Both the position numbers and the translations under genes were made by a program. 11,598 nucleotides of DNA from Pseudomonadota bacterium (GTDB taxonomy: Bacteria; Pseudomonadota; Alphaproteobacteria; Sphingomonadales; Sphingomonadaceae), in contig JAEWCK010000147.1 of the NCBI GenBank assembly GCA_023390675.1, positions 1 through 11,598 on the forward strand. The letters are read 5' to 3'. Below the pieces are notes generated by a model. It saw nothing but the letters and a program-made list of their open reading frames with translations. It was not told where the DNA came from and searched no databases. How positions within the stretch are numbered: the stretch's first letter is position 1; each line of letters opens with the position of its first letter. Shown here one piece after another: positions 1 through 6,055 of the stretch.

Positions 1-307
<307 letters not shown>

Positions 308-320
308 GCTGAAAAGCATG

Positions 321-364
321 GCAGCCGCCCGGCACTCCCAGGAGTGTCGGGCGGTTGCTTTTTT
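321..364 (+). terminator. Intrinsic terminator after tuf
   Basis: The left arm GCAGCCGCCCGGCACTC (321–337) pairs with GAGTGTCGGGCGGTTGC (342–358) around a 4-nt loop, with two G·U pairs and no mismatch. A run of six T residues (359–364) follows at once. This is a textbook Rho-independent terminator. It separates the str-type transcript ending in tuf from rpsJ, so rpsJ should need its own promoter or partial read-through. Confidence 0.92.
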
Positions 365-458
365 ATGAGGGCGCCTGTAATGGCCGCGCCTTCGGTTAGC
401 GTATCAACACAGCAAGAGCCTCGTCATACGGGGCCCGCTCTTTCGCATTGGTAGGGAC
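365..458 (+). promoter_or_regulatory. rpsJ 5' region with two possible hairpins
   Basis: This 94-nt gap should hold the start signals of the S10 gene. I see no convincing −35/−10 pair. One hairpin pairs 367–374 with 386–393 (GAGGGCGC with GCGCCTTC, one G·U). A second inverted repeat, AAGAGC (414–419) and GCTCTT (437–442), ends 16 nt before the ATG and could form a leader hairpin. The rpsJ ribosome-binding site is poor: AGGG at 453–456 lies only 2 nt from the ATG. An S10-leader-like role is inference; the E. coli L4-binding leader is longer and is described mainly from gammaproteobacteria. Confidence 0.35.
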
Positions 459-770
459 ATGGAAACGCAGAATATCCGCATCCGCCTGAAGGCGTTCGAT
501 CATCGCGTGCTCGATCAGGCGACCGGCGACATCGCCGACACCGCACGACGCACCGGCGCGCTCATCCGTGGCCCCATTCCCCTGCCGACGCGCATCGAGA
601 AGTTCACGGTCAACCGTGGCCCCCACATCGACAAGAAGAGCCGCGAGCAGTTCGAGGTGCGCACCTACAAGCGCATGCTCGACATCGTGCAGCCCACTCC
701 GCAGACCGTCGACGCGCTGATGAAGCTCGACCTCGCGGCCGGCGTCGATGTGGAAATCAAGCTGGCCTGA
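459..770 (+). CDS. rpsJ: 30S ribosomal protein S10 (NusE)
   Basis: S10 is a structural protein of the 30S head. As NusE it also binds NusB in transcription antitermination. The product has 103 residues, the normal family length. The family core is clear: IRIRLKAFDHRVLDQ near residues 6–20, then GPIPLPTRIEKFTVNRGPH, a loop rich in Lys/Arg/Ser, and the C-terminal segment starting KSREQFEVRTYKRMLDI. The ATG at 459 is chosen because METQNIRIRLKAFD matches the usual start, and no in-frame start lies just upstream. The Shine–Dalgarno match is weak and very close (AGGG at 453–456). It is normally the first gene of the S10 operon, but here 364 non-coding bases part it from rplC, so its level could be set separately from the genes behind it. 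Confidence 0.98.
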   Translation: METQNIRIRLKAFDHRVLDQATGDIADTARRTGALIRGPIPLPTRIEKFTVNRGPHIDKKSREQFEVRTYKRMLDIVQPTPQTVDALMKLDLAAGVDVEIKLA

Positions 771-783
771 GCCAGTTCGTCGC

Positions 784-856
784 ATCCCTCTCACGGAGGG
801 GTGGACAGGGAAGCGCTGCTGACGTAAAGGCGCGCCTCCACGAGATTCGCGCTTCC
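784..856 (+). other. Two hairpins downstream of rpsJ, no T-tract
   Basis: ATCCCTC (784–790) pairs with GAGGGGT (796–802) over a 5-nt loop, with one G·U. GGAAGCGC (809–816) is a perfect complement of GCGCTTCC (849–856). Its loop contains the palindrome AGGCGCGCCT (828–837). Neither hairpin is followed by a T-run, so they do not look like intrinsic terminators. They could protect the 3' end of rpsJ mRNA or slow transcription. The rest of 771–865 shows nothing recognisable. Confidence 0.4.
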
Positions 857-865
857 GAGCGCACT

Positions 866-948
866 CGTCGTCCCGGCGGAAGCCGGGGCCTCTGGCCTCC
901 GGGCGATTACGCCTGGCTTGAAGAGATCCCGGCTTCGCCGGGATGACG
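866..948 (+). repeat. REP-like inverted pair (BIME-type intergenic repeat)
   Basis: Two copies of a GC-rich palindromic unit face each other. The left copy (866–892) begins CGTCGTCCCGGCGGAAGCC. The right copy (923–948), read on the minus strand, begins CGTCATCCCGGCGAAGCC. They agree at nearly every position apart from one inserted base and three substitutions. Each unit can also fold on itself (CCCGGC…GCCGGG). This motif type, CGTCATCCCGGCGAA…GCCGGGAT, is a common scattered intergenic repeat in alphaproteobacteria as I recall it. The 30-nt spacer holds a small GGCG–ATTA–CGCC hairpin. Such elements are usually non-autonomous. Its place inside the S10 cluster is unusual. Confidence 0.75.
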
Positions 949-990
949 GAGAAGGCCACGAGCCACAGGCTCAACGAGATAGGGATACCG

Positions 991-1134
991 CCGGGCTTGC
1001 CCGGGTCTGCGTCCCCCGTCGCCCTTCCTTCGGGGAGGGTTCAGCCCGGACGGGGGCTCGCATCATATTTTCGGGCTGAGGCACGCACCCGCGGGAATCC
1101 ACTCTCGGGTGCCTCTGTATGGGAGCAACAGGTC
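991..1134 (+). promoter_or_regulatory. Structured 5' leader of rplC (possible r-protein leader RNA)
   Basis: Several hairpins stack up before the rplC start. CCGGG (991–995) pairs with CCCGG (1000–1004). CCCTTCC (1022–1028) pairs with GGGAGGG (1033–1039) around a TTCG tetraloop closed by C–G. GAGGCAC plus CCCG (1078–1084, 1088–1091) pair with CGGGTGCCTC (1106–1115), leaving a 3-nt bulge. TCAGCCCG (1041–1048) is a perfect complement of CGGGCTGA (1072–1079), and this excludes the outermost pairs of the GAGGCAC hairpin. GGGAG (1121–1125) is the rplC ribosome-binding site, 9 nt from the ATG and 5 nt past the last hairpin. A weak promoter (TTCAGC at 1040, CATATT at 1064) is possible but unconvincing. 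A regulatory role is inference. Confidence 0.45.
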
Positions 1135-1893
1135 ATGCGCACTGGCGTGATCGCGAAGAAGTTGGGGATGACCCGCGTATTCCAGGACGACGGCCGCCAC
1201 GTGCCGGTCACGGTTCTGGCGCTCGAGGGTCTCCAGGTGGTTGCGCAGCGCACCGCCGACAAGGACGGCTACACCGCCGTCCAGCTTGGCGCGGGCAGCG
1301 CCAAGGCCAAGAACGTCGCCAAGCCGCAGCGCGGCCATTTCGGCAAGGCCGAAGTGGAGCCCAAGGCGATCGTCGCGGAGTTCCGCGTCGATGCCGACGG
1401 GCTGCTCGACGTGGGCGTCGAGATCTCGGCCGACCATTATGTCGCCGGCCAGCTCGTCGACATCCAGGGTCGCACGCAGGGCAAGGGTTTCGCCGGCGCG
1501 ATGAAGCGCTGGAACTTCGGCGGTCTGCGCGCGACGCACGGCGTCTCGGTCTCGCACCGCTCGCACGGTTCGACCGGCAACCGCCAGGATCCCGGCCGCG
1601 TCTTCAAGAACAAGAAGATGGCCGGCCATATGGGCGACCGGAACCGCACCCAGCAGAACCTCGAAGTGGTCGGCACCGACGTCGAGCGCGGCCTGATCTT
1701 CGTGAAGGGCTCGGTGCCCGGCTCGAAGGGCGGCTGGCTGCTCGTCAAGGACGCGGTCAAGGTCGCGCGCCACGCCGACGCGCCGTTCCCCGCTGGCCTC
1801 AAGCAGGTCGCCAACAACAATGACACCGCCCCCGCGGAAACCCCGGCCGAGACGGTCGAGGCTCCCGAGGCGACCGAAGGCCAGGAGGGCTGA
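1135..1893 (+). CDS. rplC: 50S ribosomal protein L3
   Basis: L3 is an early-assembly 23S rRNA-binding protein whose long loop reaches toward the peptidyl-transferase centre. The product has 252 residues. MRTGVIAKKLGMTRVFQDDG is the standard N-terminus and fixes the start at 1135, with GGGAG 9 nt upstream. The central loop carries HRSHGSTGNRQDPGRVF and KKMAGHMGDRNRTQQNLEVV (about residues 141–179). Gln151 aligns with the glutamine that PrmB methylates in E. coli L3. From about residue 226 there is a tail rich in Ala, Pro, Glu and Thr with no counterpart in E. coli L3 (209 residues); longer L3 tails occur in alphaproteobacteria. The reading frame stays open back to 943, but that stretch is the REP/leader region and does not resemble L3. 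rplD follows 2 nt later. Confidence 0.98.
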   Translation: MRTGVIAKKLGMTRVFQDDGRHVPVTVLALEGLQVVAQRTADKDGYTAVQLGAGSAKAKNVAKPQRGHFGKAEVEPKAIVAEFRVDADGLLDVGVEISADHYVAGQLVDIQGRTQGKGFAGAMKRWNFGGLRATHGVSVSHRSHGSTGNRQDPGRVFKNKKMAGHMGDRNRTQQNLEVVGTDVERGLIFVKGSVPGSKGGWLLVKDAVKVARHADAPFPAGLKQVANNNDTAPAETPAETVEAPEATEGQEG

Positions 1894-1895
1894 AC

Positions 1896-2525
1896 GTGAA
1901 GGTCAAGGTTCAAACCCTCGACGCCAAGGGCAAGGGCGGCGACATCGAGCTCAAGGACGAGATTTTCGGCCTCGAGCCCCGCGCCGACATCCTGCACCGC
2001 GTCGTCACCTGGCAGCTCGAGAAGCGCCGCGAGACGGCTCGCGGGACTCGTGAGCGCGCCGACGTCGCCCGCACCGGCAAGAAGTTCGGCCGCCAGAAGG
2101 GCGGCGGCACCGCCCGTCACGGCGATCGCCGCGCTCCCGTCTTCATCGGCGGCGGCAAGGCGCACGGCGCCCGCGTCCGCGACTTCAATCCGTCGCTGAA
2201 CAAGAAGATCCGCGCGCTCGGCCTCAAGATGGCGCTGAGCAGCCACGCCAAGGCCGGCTCGCTGATCGTCATGGACAGCCTCGCGGTTGCCGACAGCAAG
2301 ACGAAGACGCTGCTCGGCAGCCTCGAGAAGCTCAAGTTCGGCAAGAAGACGCTCGTCATCGACGGCGACGCGGTCGACAACAGCTTCGCGCTCGCCGCGG
2401 GCAACCTGCACACGGTGGACGTGCTGCCGGCGATCGGCGCCAACGTCTACGACATCCTGAAGAGCGACACGCTGGTCCTGACCCGCGCTGCCGTCGAGAA
2501 GCTGGAGGCGCGCTTCAATGGCTAA
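1896..2525 (+). CDS. rplD: 50S ribosomal protein L4
   Basis: L4 binds 23S rRNA and lines the exit tunnel. In E. coli it also represses its own S10 operon through the mRNA leader. The product has 209 residues and starts at a GTG, 6 nt after AGGAGGG (1883–1889), which lies inside the end of rplC. The extended tunnel loop is visible at about residues 49–90, with RTGKKFGRQKGGGTARHGDR and the following PVFIGGGKAHG. The globular part after it includes NKKIRALGLKMALSSHAK and the C-terminal VYDILKSDTLVLTRAAVEKL. The stop overlaps the rplW start by 8 nt, implying translational coupling. Whether this L4 regulates the leader before rpsJ or rplC is unknown. Confidence 0.98.
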   Translation: MKVKVQTLDAKGKGGDIELKDEIFGLEPRADILHRVVTWQLEKRRETARGTRERADVARTGKKFGRQKGGGTARHGDRRAPVFIGGGKAHGARVRDFNPSLNKKIRALGLKMALSSHAKAGSLIVMDSLAVADSKTKTLLGSLEKLKFGKKTLVIDGDAVDNSFALAAGNLHTVDVLPAIGANVYDILKSDTLVLTRAAVEKLEARFNG

Positions 2526-2835
2526 GCAGAAAGCAGCGATCGACAACCGTCACTATGACGTGATCGTCGCGCCGCACATCACCGAGAAGTCGACGCTCGT
2601 CTCGGAGCACAACGCGGTTGTGTTCCGGGTCGCCGGCGACGCCACCAAGCCCGCGATCAAGGCCGCCGTCGAGGCGCTCTGGAACGTCAAGGTCACCGGC
2701 GTCAACACGATCGTCCAGAAGGGCAAGACCAAGAAGTGGAAGGGCAAGCCCTACACCCGGTCCGACATGAAGAAGGCTATCGTGACGCTCGCCGACGGCG
2801 ATCAGATCGACGTGACCTCGGGGGTCAATTCGTAA
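2518..2835 (+). CDS. rplW: 50S ribosomal protein L23
   Basis: L23 sits at the mouth of the exit tunnel and is the docking site for trigger factor and SRP. The product has 105 residues, close to the family norm. The segment VIVAPHITEKST (about residues 15–26) is the family signature. Its glutamate (about residue 23) aligns with E. coli Glu18, the trigger-factor contact. The tunnel loop region reads VQKGKTKKWKGKPYTRSDMKKA. The ATG lies inside the last codons of rplD (8-nt overlap), and its stop overlaps the rplB start by one base in a TAATG. Coupled translation with both neighbours is likely. Confidence 0.98.
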   Translation: MAKQKAAIDNRHYDVIVAPHITEKSTLVSEHNAVVFRVAGDATKPAIKAAVEALWNVKVTGVNTIVQKGKTKKWKGKPYTRSDMKKAIVTLADGDQIDVTSGVNS

Positions 2836-3698
2836 TGGCACTCAAGAACTACAATCCGACCTCGCCCGGCGTTCGCGGGCTGATCCTGGTCGACCGTTCG
2901 GGCCTGTACAAGGGCCGTCCGGTCAAGGCGCTCACCGAGGGCAAGACCAAGACCGGCGGCCGCAACAACAAGGGCCATGTGACGTCGCGCGGCATCGCCG
3001 GCGGCCACAAGCAGCGCTATCGCATCGTCGATTTCAAGCGCCGCCTGTGGGACGTCGAGGGCACCATCGAGCGGATCGAATACGATCCCAACCGCACCGC
3101 CTTCATCGCGCTCGTGAACTACGGCGCCGACCCCTCTGAGAAGGATGGGGCCGGCAAGGACCGGCTGGCCTATATCATCGCCCCGCAGCGCCTCGGCGTC
3201 GGCGACAAGGTGATCGCGGGCAAGAAGACCGACGTGAAGCCGGGCAACGCCATGGAGCTGGGCTCGATGCCGGTCGGCACCATCGTCCACAATGTGGAGA
3301 TGAAGCCGGGCAAGGGCGGCCAGATTGCGCGTTCGGCGGGCACCTATGTGCAGGTCGTCGGCCGCGACCGGGGCATGGTCATCGTGCGCCTCAACTCGGG
3401 CGAGCAGCGCTACATCCACGCCGCCTGCATGGCGACGGTGGGCGCGGTCTCGAACCCCGACAACCAGAACCAGAATCTGGGCAAGGCCGGCCGCTCGCGC
3501 TGGATGGGCAAGCGCCCGCTGACCCGCGGCGTCGCCAAGAACCCGGTCGACCACCCGCACGGCGGCGGCGAAGGCCGCACCTCGGGCGGACGTCATCCGG
3601 TCACCCCGTGGGGCAAGCCGACCAAGGGCGCCCGCACGCGTCACAACAAGGCGACGGACAAGATGATCATCCGTTCGCGTCACGCGAGGAAGAAGTAA
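2835..3698 (+). CDS. rplB: 50S ribosomal protein L2, with a small insertion
   Basis: L2 is needed for subunit association and peptidyl-transferase activity. The product has 287 residues, against 273 in E. coli. MALKNYNPTSPGVRGL is the standard start and fixes 2835, so the 33-codon open frame upstream is a shadow of rplW. The N-terminal RNA-binding part has GGRNNKGHVTSRGIAGGHKQ. The C-terminal signature NPVDHPHGGGEGR (about residues 236–248) and HPVTPWGKPTKGARTRHNK are intact, including the conserved histidines. Odd: after IALVNY, about residue 96, the usual short turn before LAYIIAPQRL is replaced by GADPSEKDGAGKDR, a net gain of about 10 residues. The reading frame is otherwise clean, so this is not a frameshift. 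It overlaps rplW and rpsS by one base each. Confidence 0.98.
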   Translation: MALKNYNPTSPGVRGLILVDRSGLYKGRPVKALTEGKTKTGGRNNKGHVTSRGIAGGHKQRYRIVDFKRRLWDVEGTIERIEYDPNRTAFIALVNYGADPSEKDGAGKDRLAYIIAPQRLGVGDKVIAGKKTDVKPGNAMELGSMPVGTIVHNVEMKPGKGGQIARSAGTYVQVVGRDRGMVIVRLNSGEQRYIHAACMATVGAVSNPDNQNQNLGKAGRSRWMGKRPLTRGVAKNPVDHPHGGGEGRTSGGRHPVTPWGKPTKGARTRHNKATDKMIIRSRHARKK

Positions 3699-3973
3699 TG
3701 GCTCGCTCGGTATGGAAGGGTCCGTTCGTGGACCTGCATCTGCTGAAGAAGGCGCAGACCGCGCAGGAAACCAGCGCGCGCGCGCCGATCAAGACCTGGT
3801 CGCGCCGCTCGACGATCCTGCCGGACTTCGTCGGCCTGACGTTCAACGTCTACAACGGCCGCAAGTTCGTGCCGGTCTCGGTCAACGAGGACATGGTCGG
3901 CATGAAGCTCGGCGAGTTCGCGCCCACGCGCTTCTTCCCCGGCCACGCCGCCGACAAGAAGGGTAAGCGCTAA
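3698..3973 (+). CDS. rpsS: 30S ribosomal protein S19
   Basis: S19 is a 30S head protein that contacts S13 and the intersubunit bridges near the A site. The product has 91 residues, the normal length. Family segments are MARSVWKGPFVD at the start, KTWSRRSTILPDFVG, YNGRKFVPV and the C-terminal MVGMKLGEFAPTRFFPGH with a basic tail. The ATG overlaps the rplB stop in TAATG. GAGGA (3685–3689) lies 8 nt upstream. An in-frame upstream start at 3608 is rejected because that stretch is out-of-frame rplB sequence. It overlaps rplV by one base. Confidence 0.98.
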   Translation: MARSVWKGPFVDLHLLKKAQTAQETSARAPIKTWSRRSTILPDFVGLTFNVYNGRKFVPVSVNEDMVGMKLGEFAPTRFFPGHAADKKGKR

Positions 3974-4350
3974 TGTCCAAGCAGGCAGCCCCCCGCAAGG
4001 TCGGCGACAAGGAAGCCTTGTCGGTCGGCACCCAGATCCGCGGCTCGGCGCAGAAGCTCAACCTCGTCGCGGGCCTCATCCGCGGCAAGAAGGCCGGCGA
4101 CGCGATGAACATCCTCGCCTTCTCGAAGAAGGCGATGGCGGTCGACGCGCGCAAGGTGCTCGCCTCGGCGATCGCCAACGCGGAGAACAACCACAACCTC
4201 GACGTCGACGCGCTCGTCGTCGCCGAGGCCTCGGTCGGCAAATCGATCACGATGAAGCGCTTCGCGACTCGCGGCCGTGGCAAGTCCACCCGCATCCTGA
4301 AGCCGTTCAGCCGTCTTCGCATCGTCGTCCGCGAGCAGGAAGAAGCATAA
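3973..4350 (+). CDS. rplV: 50S ribosomal protein L22
   Basis: L22 binds 23S rRNA and extends a beta-hairpin into the exit tunnel opposite L4; in other bacteria changes there affect macrolide response. The product has 125 residues, against 110 in E. coli; the difference is mostly an N-terminal extension of about 15 residues before the conserved part that includes RGSAQKLNLVAGLIRGK. The tunnel hairpin is at about residues 88–118, with its tip MKRFATRGRGKSTRILK. The gene is linked by TAATG overlaps to rpsS upstream and rpsC downstream. No key element is missing. Confidence 0.98.
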   Translation: MSKQAAPRKVGDKEALSVGTQIRGSAQKLNLVAGLIRGKKAGDAMNILAFSKKAMAVDARKVLASAIANAENNHNLDVDALVVAEASVGKSITMKRFATRGRGKSTRILKPFSRLRIVVREQEEA

Positions 4351-5057
4351 TGGGTCACAAGAGCAACCCGATCGGCCTGCGTCTCCAGGTCAACCGCACC
4401 TGGGACAGCCGCTGGTTCGCCGAAGGGCAGGACTATGGCCGGCTCCTCCTCGAGGATCTGAAGATCCGCAAGTACATCGTCGAGGCGCTGCCCCAGGCCG
4501 CGGTCTCGAAGGTCGTGATCGAGCGCCCGGCCAAGCTGTGCCGCGTGTCGATCTTCGCGGCGCGCCCCGGCGTGATCATCGGCAAGAAGGGCTCGGACAT
4601 CGAGAAGCTGCGCAAGACGCTCGGCGCGATGACCAGCTCGGACGTGTCGCTGAACATCGTCGAGATCCGCAAGCCCGAAGTCGACGCCAAGCTCGTCGCG
4701 CAGGGCATCGCCGATCAGCTCGAGCGCCGCATCGCCTTCCGCCGCGCGATGAAGCGCGCGGTGCAGTCGGCCATGCGCCTCGGCGCCGAGGGCATCCGGA
4801 TCAATTGCGGCGGCCGTCTCGGCGGCGCCGAGATCGCGCGTTCGGAATGGTATCGCGAAGGCCGCGTTCCGCTCCACACGCTGCGCGCCAACATCGATCA
4901 CGCCACTGCCGAGGCGCACACCGCCTATGGCGTGTGCGGCGTCAAGGTCTGGATCTTCAAGGGCGAGATCCTCGGCCATGATCCGATGGCGACCGATCGC
5001 CTCAACATGGAATCGCAGACCTCGGGCGTGCGCCCGGCGCGCGATGACCGCCGCTAA
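4350..5057 (+). CDS. rpsC: 30S ribosomal protein S3
   Basis: S3 forms part of the mRNA entry tunnel of the 30S subunit and contributes to the ribosome's mRNA helicase activity. The product has 235 residues, the usual length. MGHKSNPIGLRL is the standard start. The KH domain carries the GxxG loop as GKKG at residues 78–81 within RPGVIIGKKGSDIEKLRK. Arg131, Arg132 and Lys135 (FRRAMKRAVQ) match the E. coli helicase residues in both identity and numbering. The C-terminal domain has INCGGRLGGAEIARSEWYREG and ends with a short basic tail. It overlaps rplV by one base; rplP begins 16 nt later. Confidence 0.98.
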   Translation: MGHKSNPIGLRLQVNRTWDSRWFAEGQDYGRLLLEDLKIRKYIVEALPQAAVSKVVIERPAKLCRVSIFAARPGVIIGKKGSDIEKLRKTLGAMTSSDVSLNIVEIRKPEVDAKLVAQGIADQLERRIAFRRAMKRAVQSAMRLGAEGIRINCGGRLGGAEIARSEWYREGRVPLHTLRANIDHATAEAHTAYGVCGVKVWIFKGEILGHDPMATDRLNMESQTSGVRPARDDRR

Positions 5058-5073
5058 GGGCTAGGACAGAACA

Positions 5074-5505
5074 ATGCTGCAACCGAAGCGCACCAAGTTC
5101 CGCAAGGCGCACAAGGGCCGCATCCACGGCGACGCCAAGGGCGGCACGACGCTCAACTTCGGCTCGTACGGGCTGAAGGCGATGGCGCCCGAGCGGATCA
5201 CCGCGCGGCAGATCGAGGCGGCGCGCCGCGCGATCACGCGCCACATCAAGCGCCAGGGGCGCTTGTGGATCCGCATCTTCCCGGATGTTCCGGTGTCGTC
5301 GAAGCCCGCCGAAGTCCGCATGGGCTCGGGCAAGGGCTCGCCCGAATATTGGGTGGCGCGCGTGAAGCCCGGCCGCATCCTGTTCGAGCTGGACGGCGTT
5401 CCCGGCTCGCTCGCCGCGGAAGCGTTCGAGCGTGCGGCGATGAAGCTGCCGATCAAGACCAAGGTCGTGGCGCGCCTCGGCGACACGTCGCACCTGGAGG
5501 GTTGA
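5074..5505 (+). CDS. rplP: 50S ribosomal protein L16
   Basis: L16 is a late-assembly 50S protein that organises the A-site tRNA pocket. The product has 143 residues, slightly longer than E. coli L16 (136). The start MLQPKRTKFRKAHKGR is canonical. The functional loop RMGSGKGSPEYWVA begins at about residue 82. The C-terminal part includes GRILFELDGVP and AFERAAMKLPIKTKVV, as in the family. AGGA (5063–5066) lies 7 nt before the ATG. The gene follows rpsC by 16 nt and precedes rpmC by 4 nt, so it is co-transcribed. Confidence 0.98.
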   Translation: MLQPKRTKFRKAHKGRIHGDAKGGTTLNFGSYGLKAMAPERITARQIEAARRAITRHIKRQGRLWIRIFPDVPVSSKPAEVRMGSGKGSPEYWVARVKPGRILFELDGVPGSLAAEAFERAAMKLPIKTKVVARLGDTSHLEG

Positions 5506-5509
5506 TAGA

Positions 5510-5713
5510 ATGACCAAGGCTACCGATCTTCGTGCGAAGACCGAGGACCAGCTGAGCGAGGAGCTCGGCAACCTGAAGCGCGAGGCGTTCAACCTGCGCT
5601 TCCAGGCCGCGACCAGCCAGCTCGAGAAGCCGAGCCGGGTCCGCGAGGTCCGTCGCGACATCGCCCGCATCAAGACGCTGCAGAACGAGCGCTCGCGCTC
5701 GGCTGCGAAATAA
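5510..5713 (+). CDS. rpmC: 50S ribosomal protein L29
   Basis: L29 is a small helical hairpin protein near the exit tunnel, next to L23. The product has 67 residues, the usual size. Features are DLRAKTEDQLSEELGNLKRE in the first helix, then NLRFQAATSQLEKPSRVREV and RRDIARIKTLQNER in the second. GGAGG (5496–5500), inside the rplP end, lies 9 nt from the ATG, and the genes are 4 nt apart. The tail is short and basic. Confidence 0.97.
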   Translation: MTKATDLRAKTEDQLSEELGNLKREAFNLRFQAATSQLEKPSRVREVRRDIARIKTLQNERSRSAAK

Positions 5714-5726
5714 GAGGACCGAGACC

Positions 5727-5990
5727 ATGCCGAAGCGCGTGCTGACCGGGAACATTGTCTCGGACAAGGGCGACAAGACGGTCGTCGTGCTGGTGGAGCG
5801 GAAGGTGAAGCACCCCCTCTACGGCAAGATCATCCGTCGCTCGAAGAAGTATCACGCCCATGACGAGGGCAACGAATACAAGGCCGGCGAGACCGTGCGC
5901 ATCGAAGAGACCGCGCCGATCTCGAAGCTCAAGACCTGGAAGGTGATCGAGCGGGTGGATACCCACGCGACGCCCGCCAAGAGCGCCTGA
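5727..5990 (+). CDS. rpsQ: 30S ribosomal protein S17
   Basis: S17 is a primary 16S rRNA-binding protein with an OB fold in the 30S body. The product has 87 residues, the usual length. It starts MPKRVLTGNIVSDKGDKTVVV. The family segment HPLYGKIIRRSKKYHAHDEGNEYKAGETVRIEE is followed by PISKLKTWKVIERV. GAGGA (5714–5718) lies 8 nt upstream of the ATG. It is the last gene of the S10-type block; a 65-bp gap follows before rplN. Confidence 0.98.
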   Translation: MPKRVLTGNIVSDKGDKTVVVLVERKVKHPLYGKIIRRSKKYHAHDEGNEYKAGETVRIEETAPISKLKTWKVIERVDTHATPAKSA

Positions 5991-6055
5991 GCCACCAAGT
6001 TTAACTGGAACCCCCGGGCAGGTCCCGGAAGGCCAAGAGAGAAGGAACCGGATCG

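Noticed and set aside
828..837. Perfect palindrome AGGCGCGCCT as an operator
   Set aside because: Short GC palindromes are common at this base composition, and it sits in the loop of a larger hairpin. There is no second copy or promoter to support a binding site.
1040..1069. Promoter TTCAGC–18 nt–CATATT before rplC
   Set aside because: It has too few consensus matches, and both boxes lie in segments better explained by RNA pairing. It is mentioned only as a possibility.
943..1134. A 64-codon in-frame extension upstream of rplC, starting at ATG 943
   Set aside because: It overlaps the REP-like repeat and leader hairpins and has no ribosomal-protein similarity. The canonical L3 start MRTGVIAKKLGM at 1135 has its own ribosome-binding site. 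The open frame is expected by chance at this G+C.
1437..2546. Long minus-strand ORF (369 codons) antisense to rplC–rplD
   Set aside because: It is a shadow of GC-rich coding sequence. The translation is low-complexity and matches no family I recognise, while the + strand is fully explained by L3 and L4.
3882..4979. Long minus-strand ORF (365 codons) antisense to rplV–rpsC
   Set aside because: The same shadow effect: Ala/Asp/Arg-rich translation with no motif, opposite well-identified S19, L22 and S3 genes.
5991..6055. Terminator or promoter at the S10/spc junction
   Set aside because: There is only a 5-bp hairpin (6014–6028) without a T-run and no recognisable −35/−10 pair, so neither can be supported.
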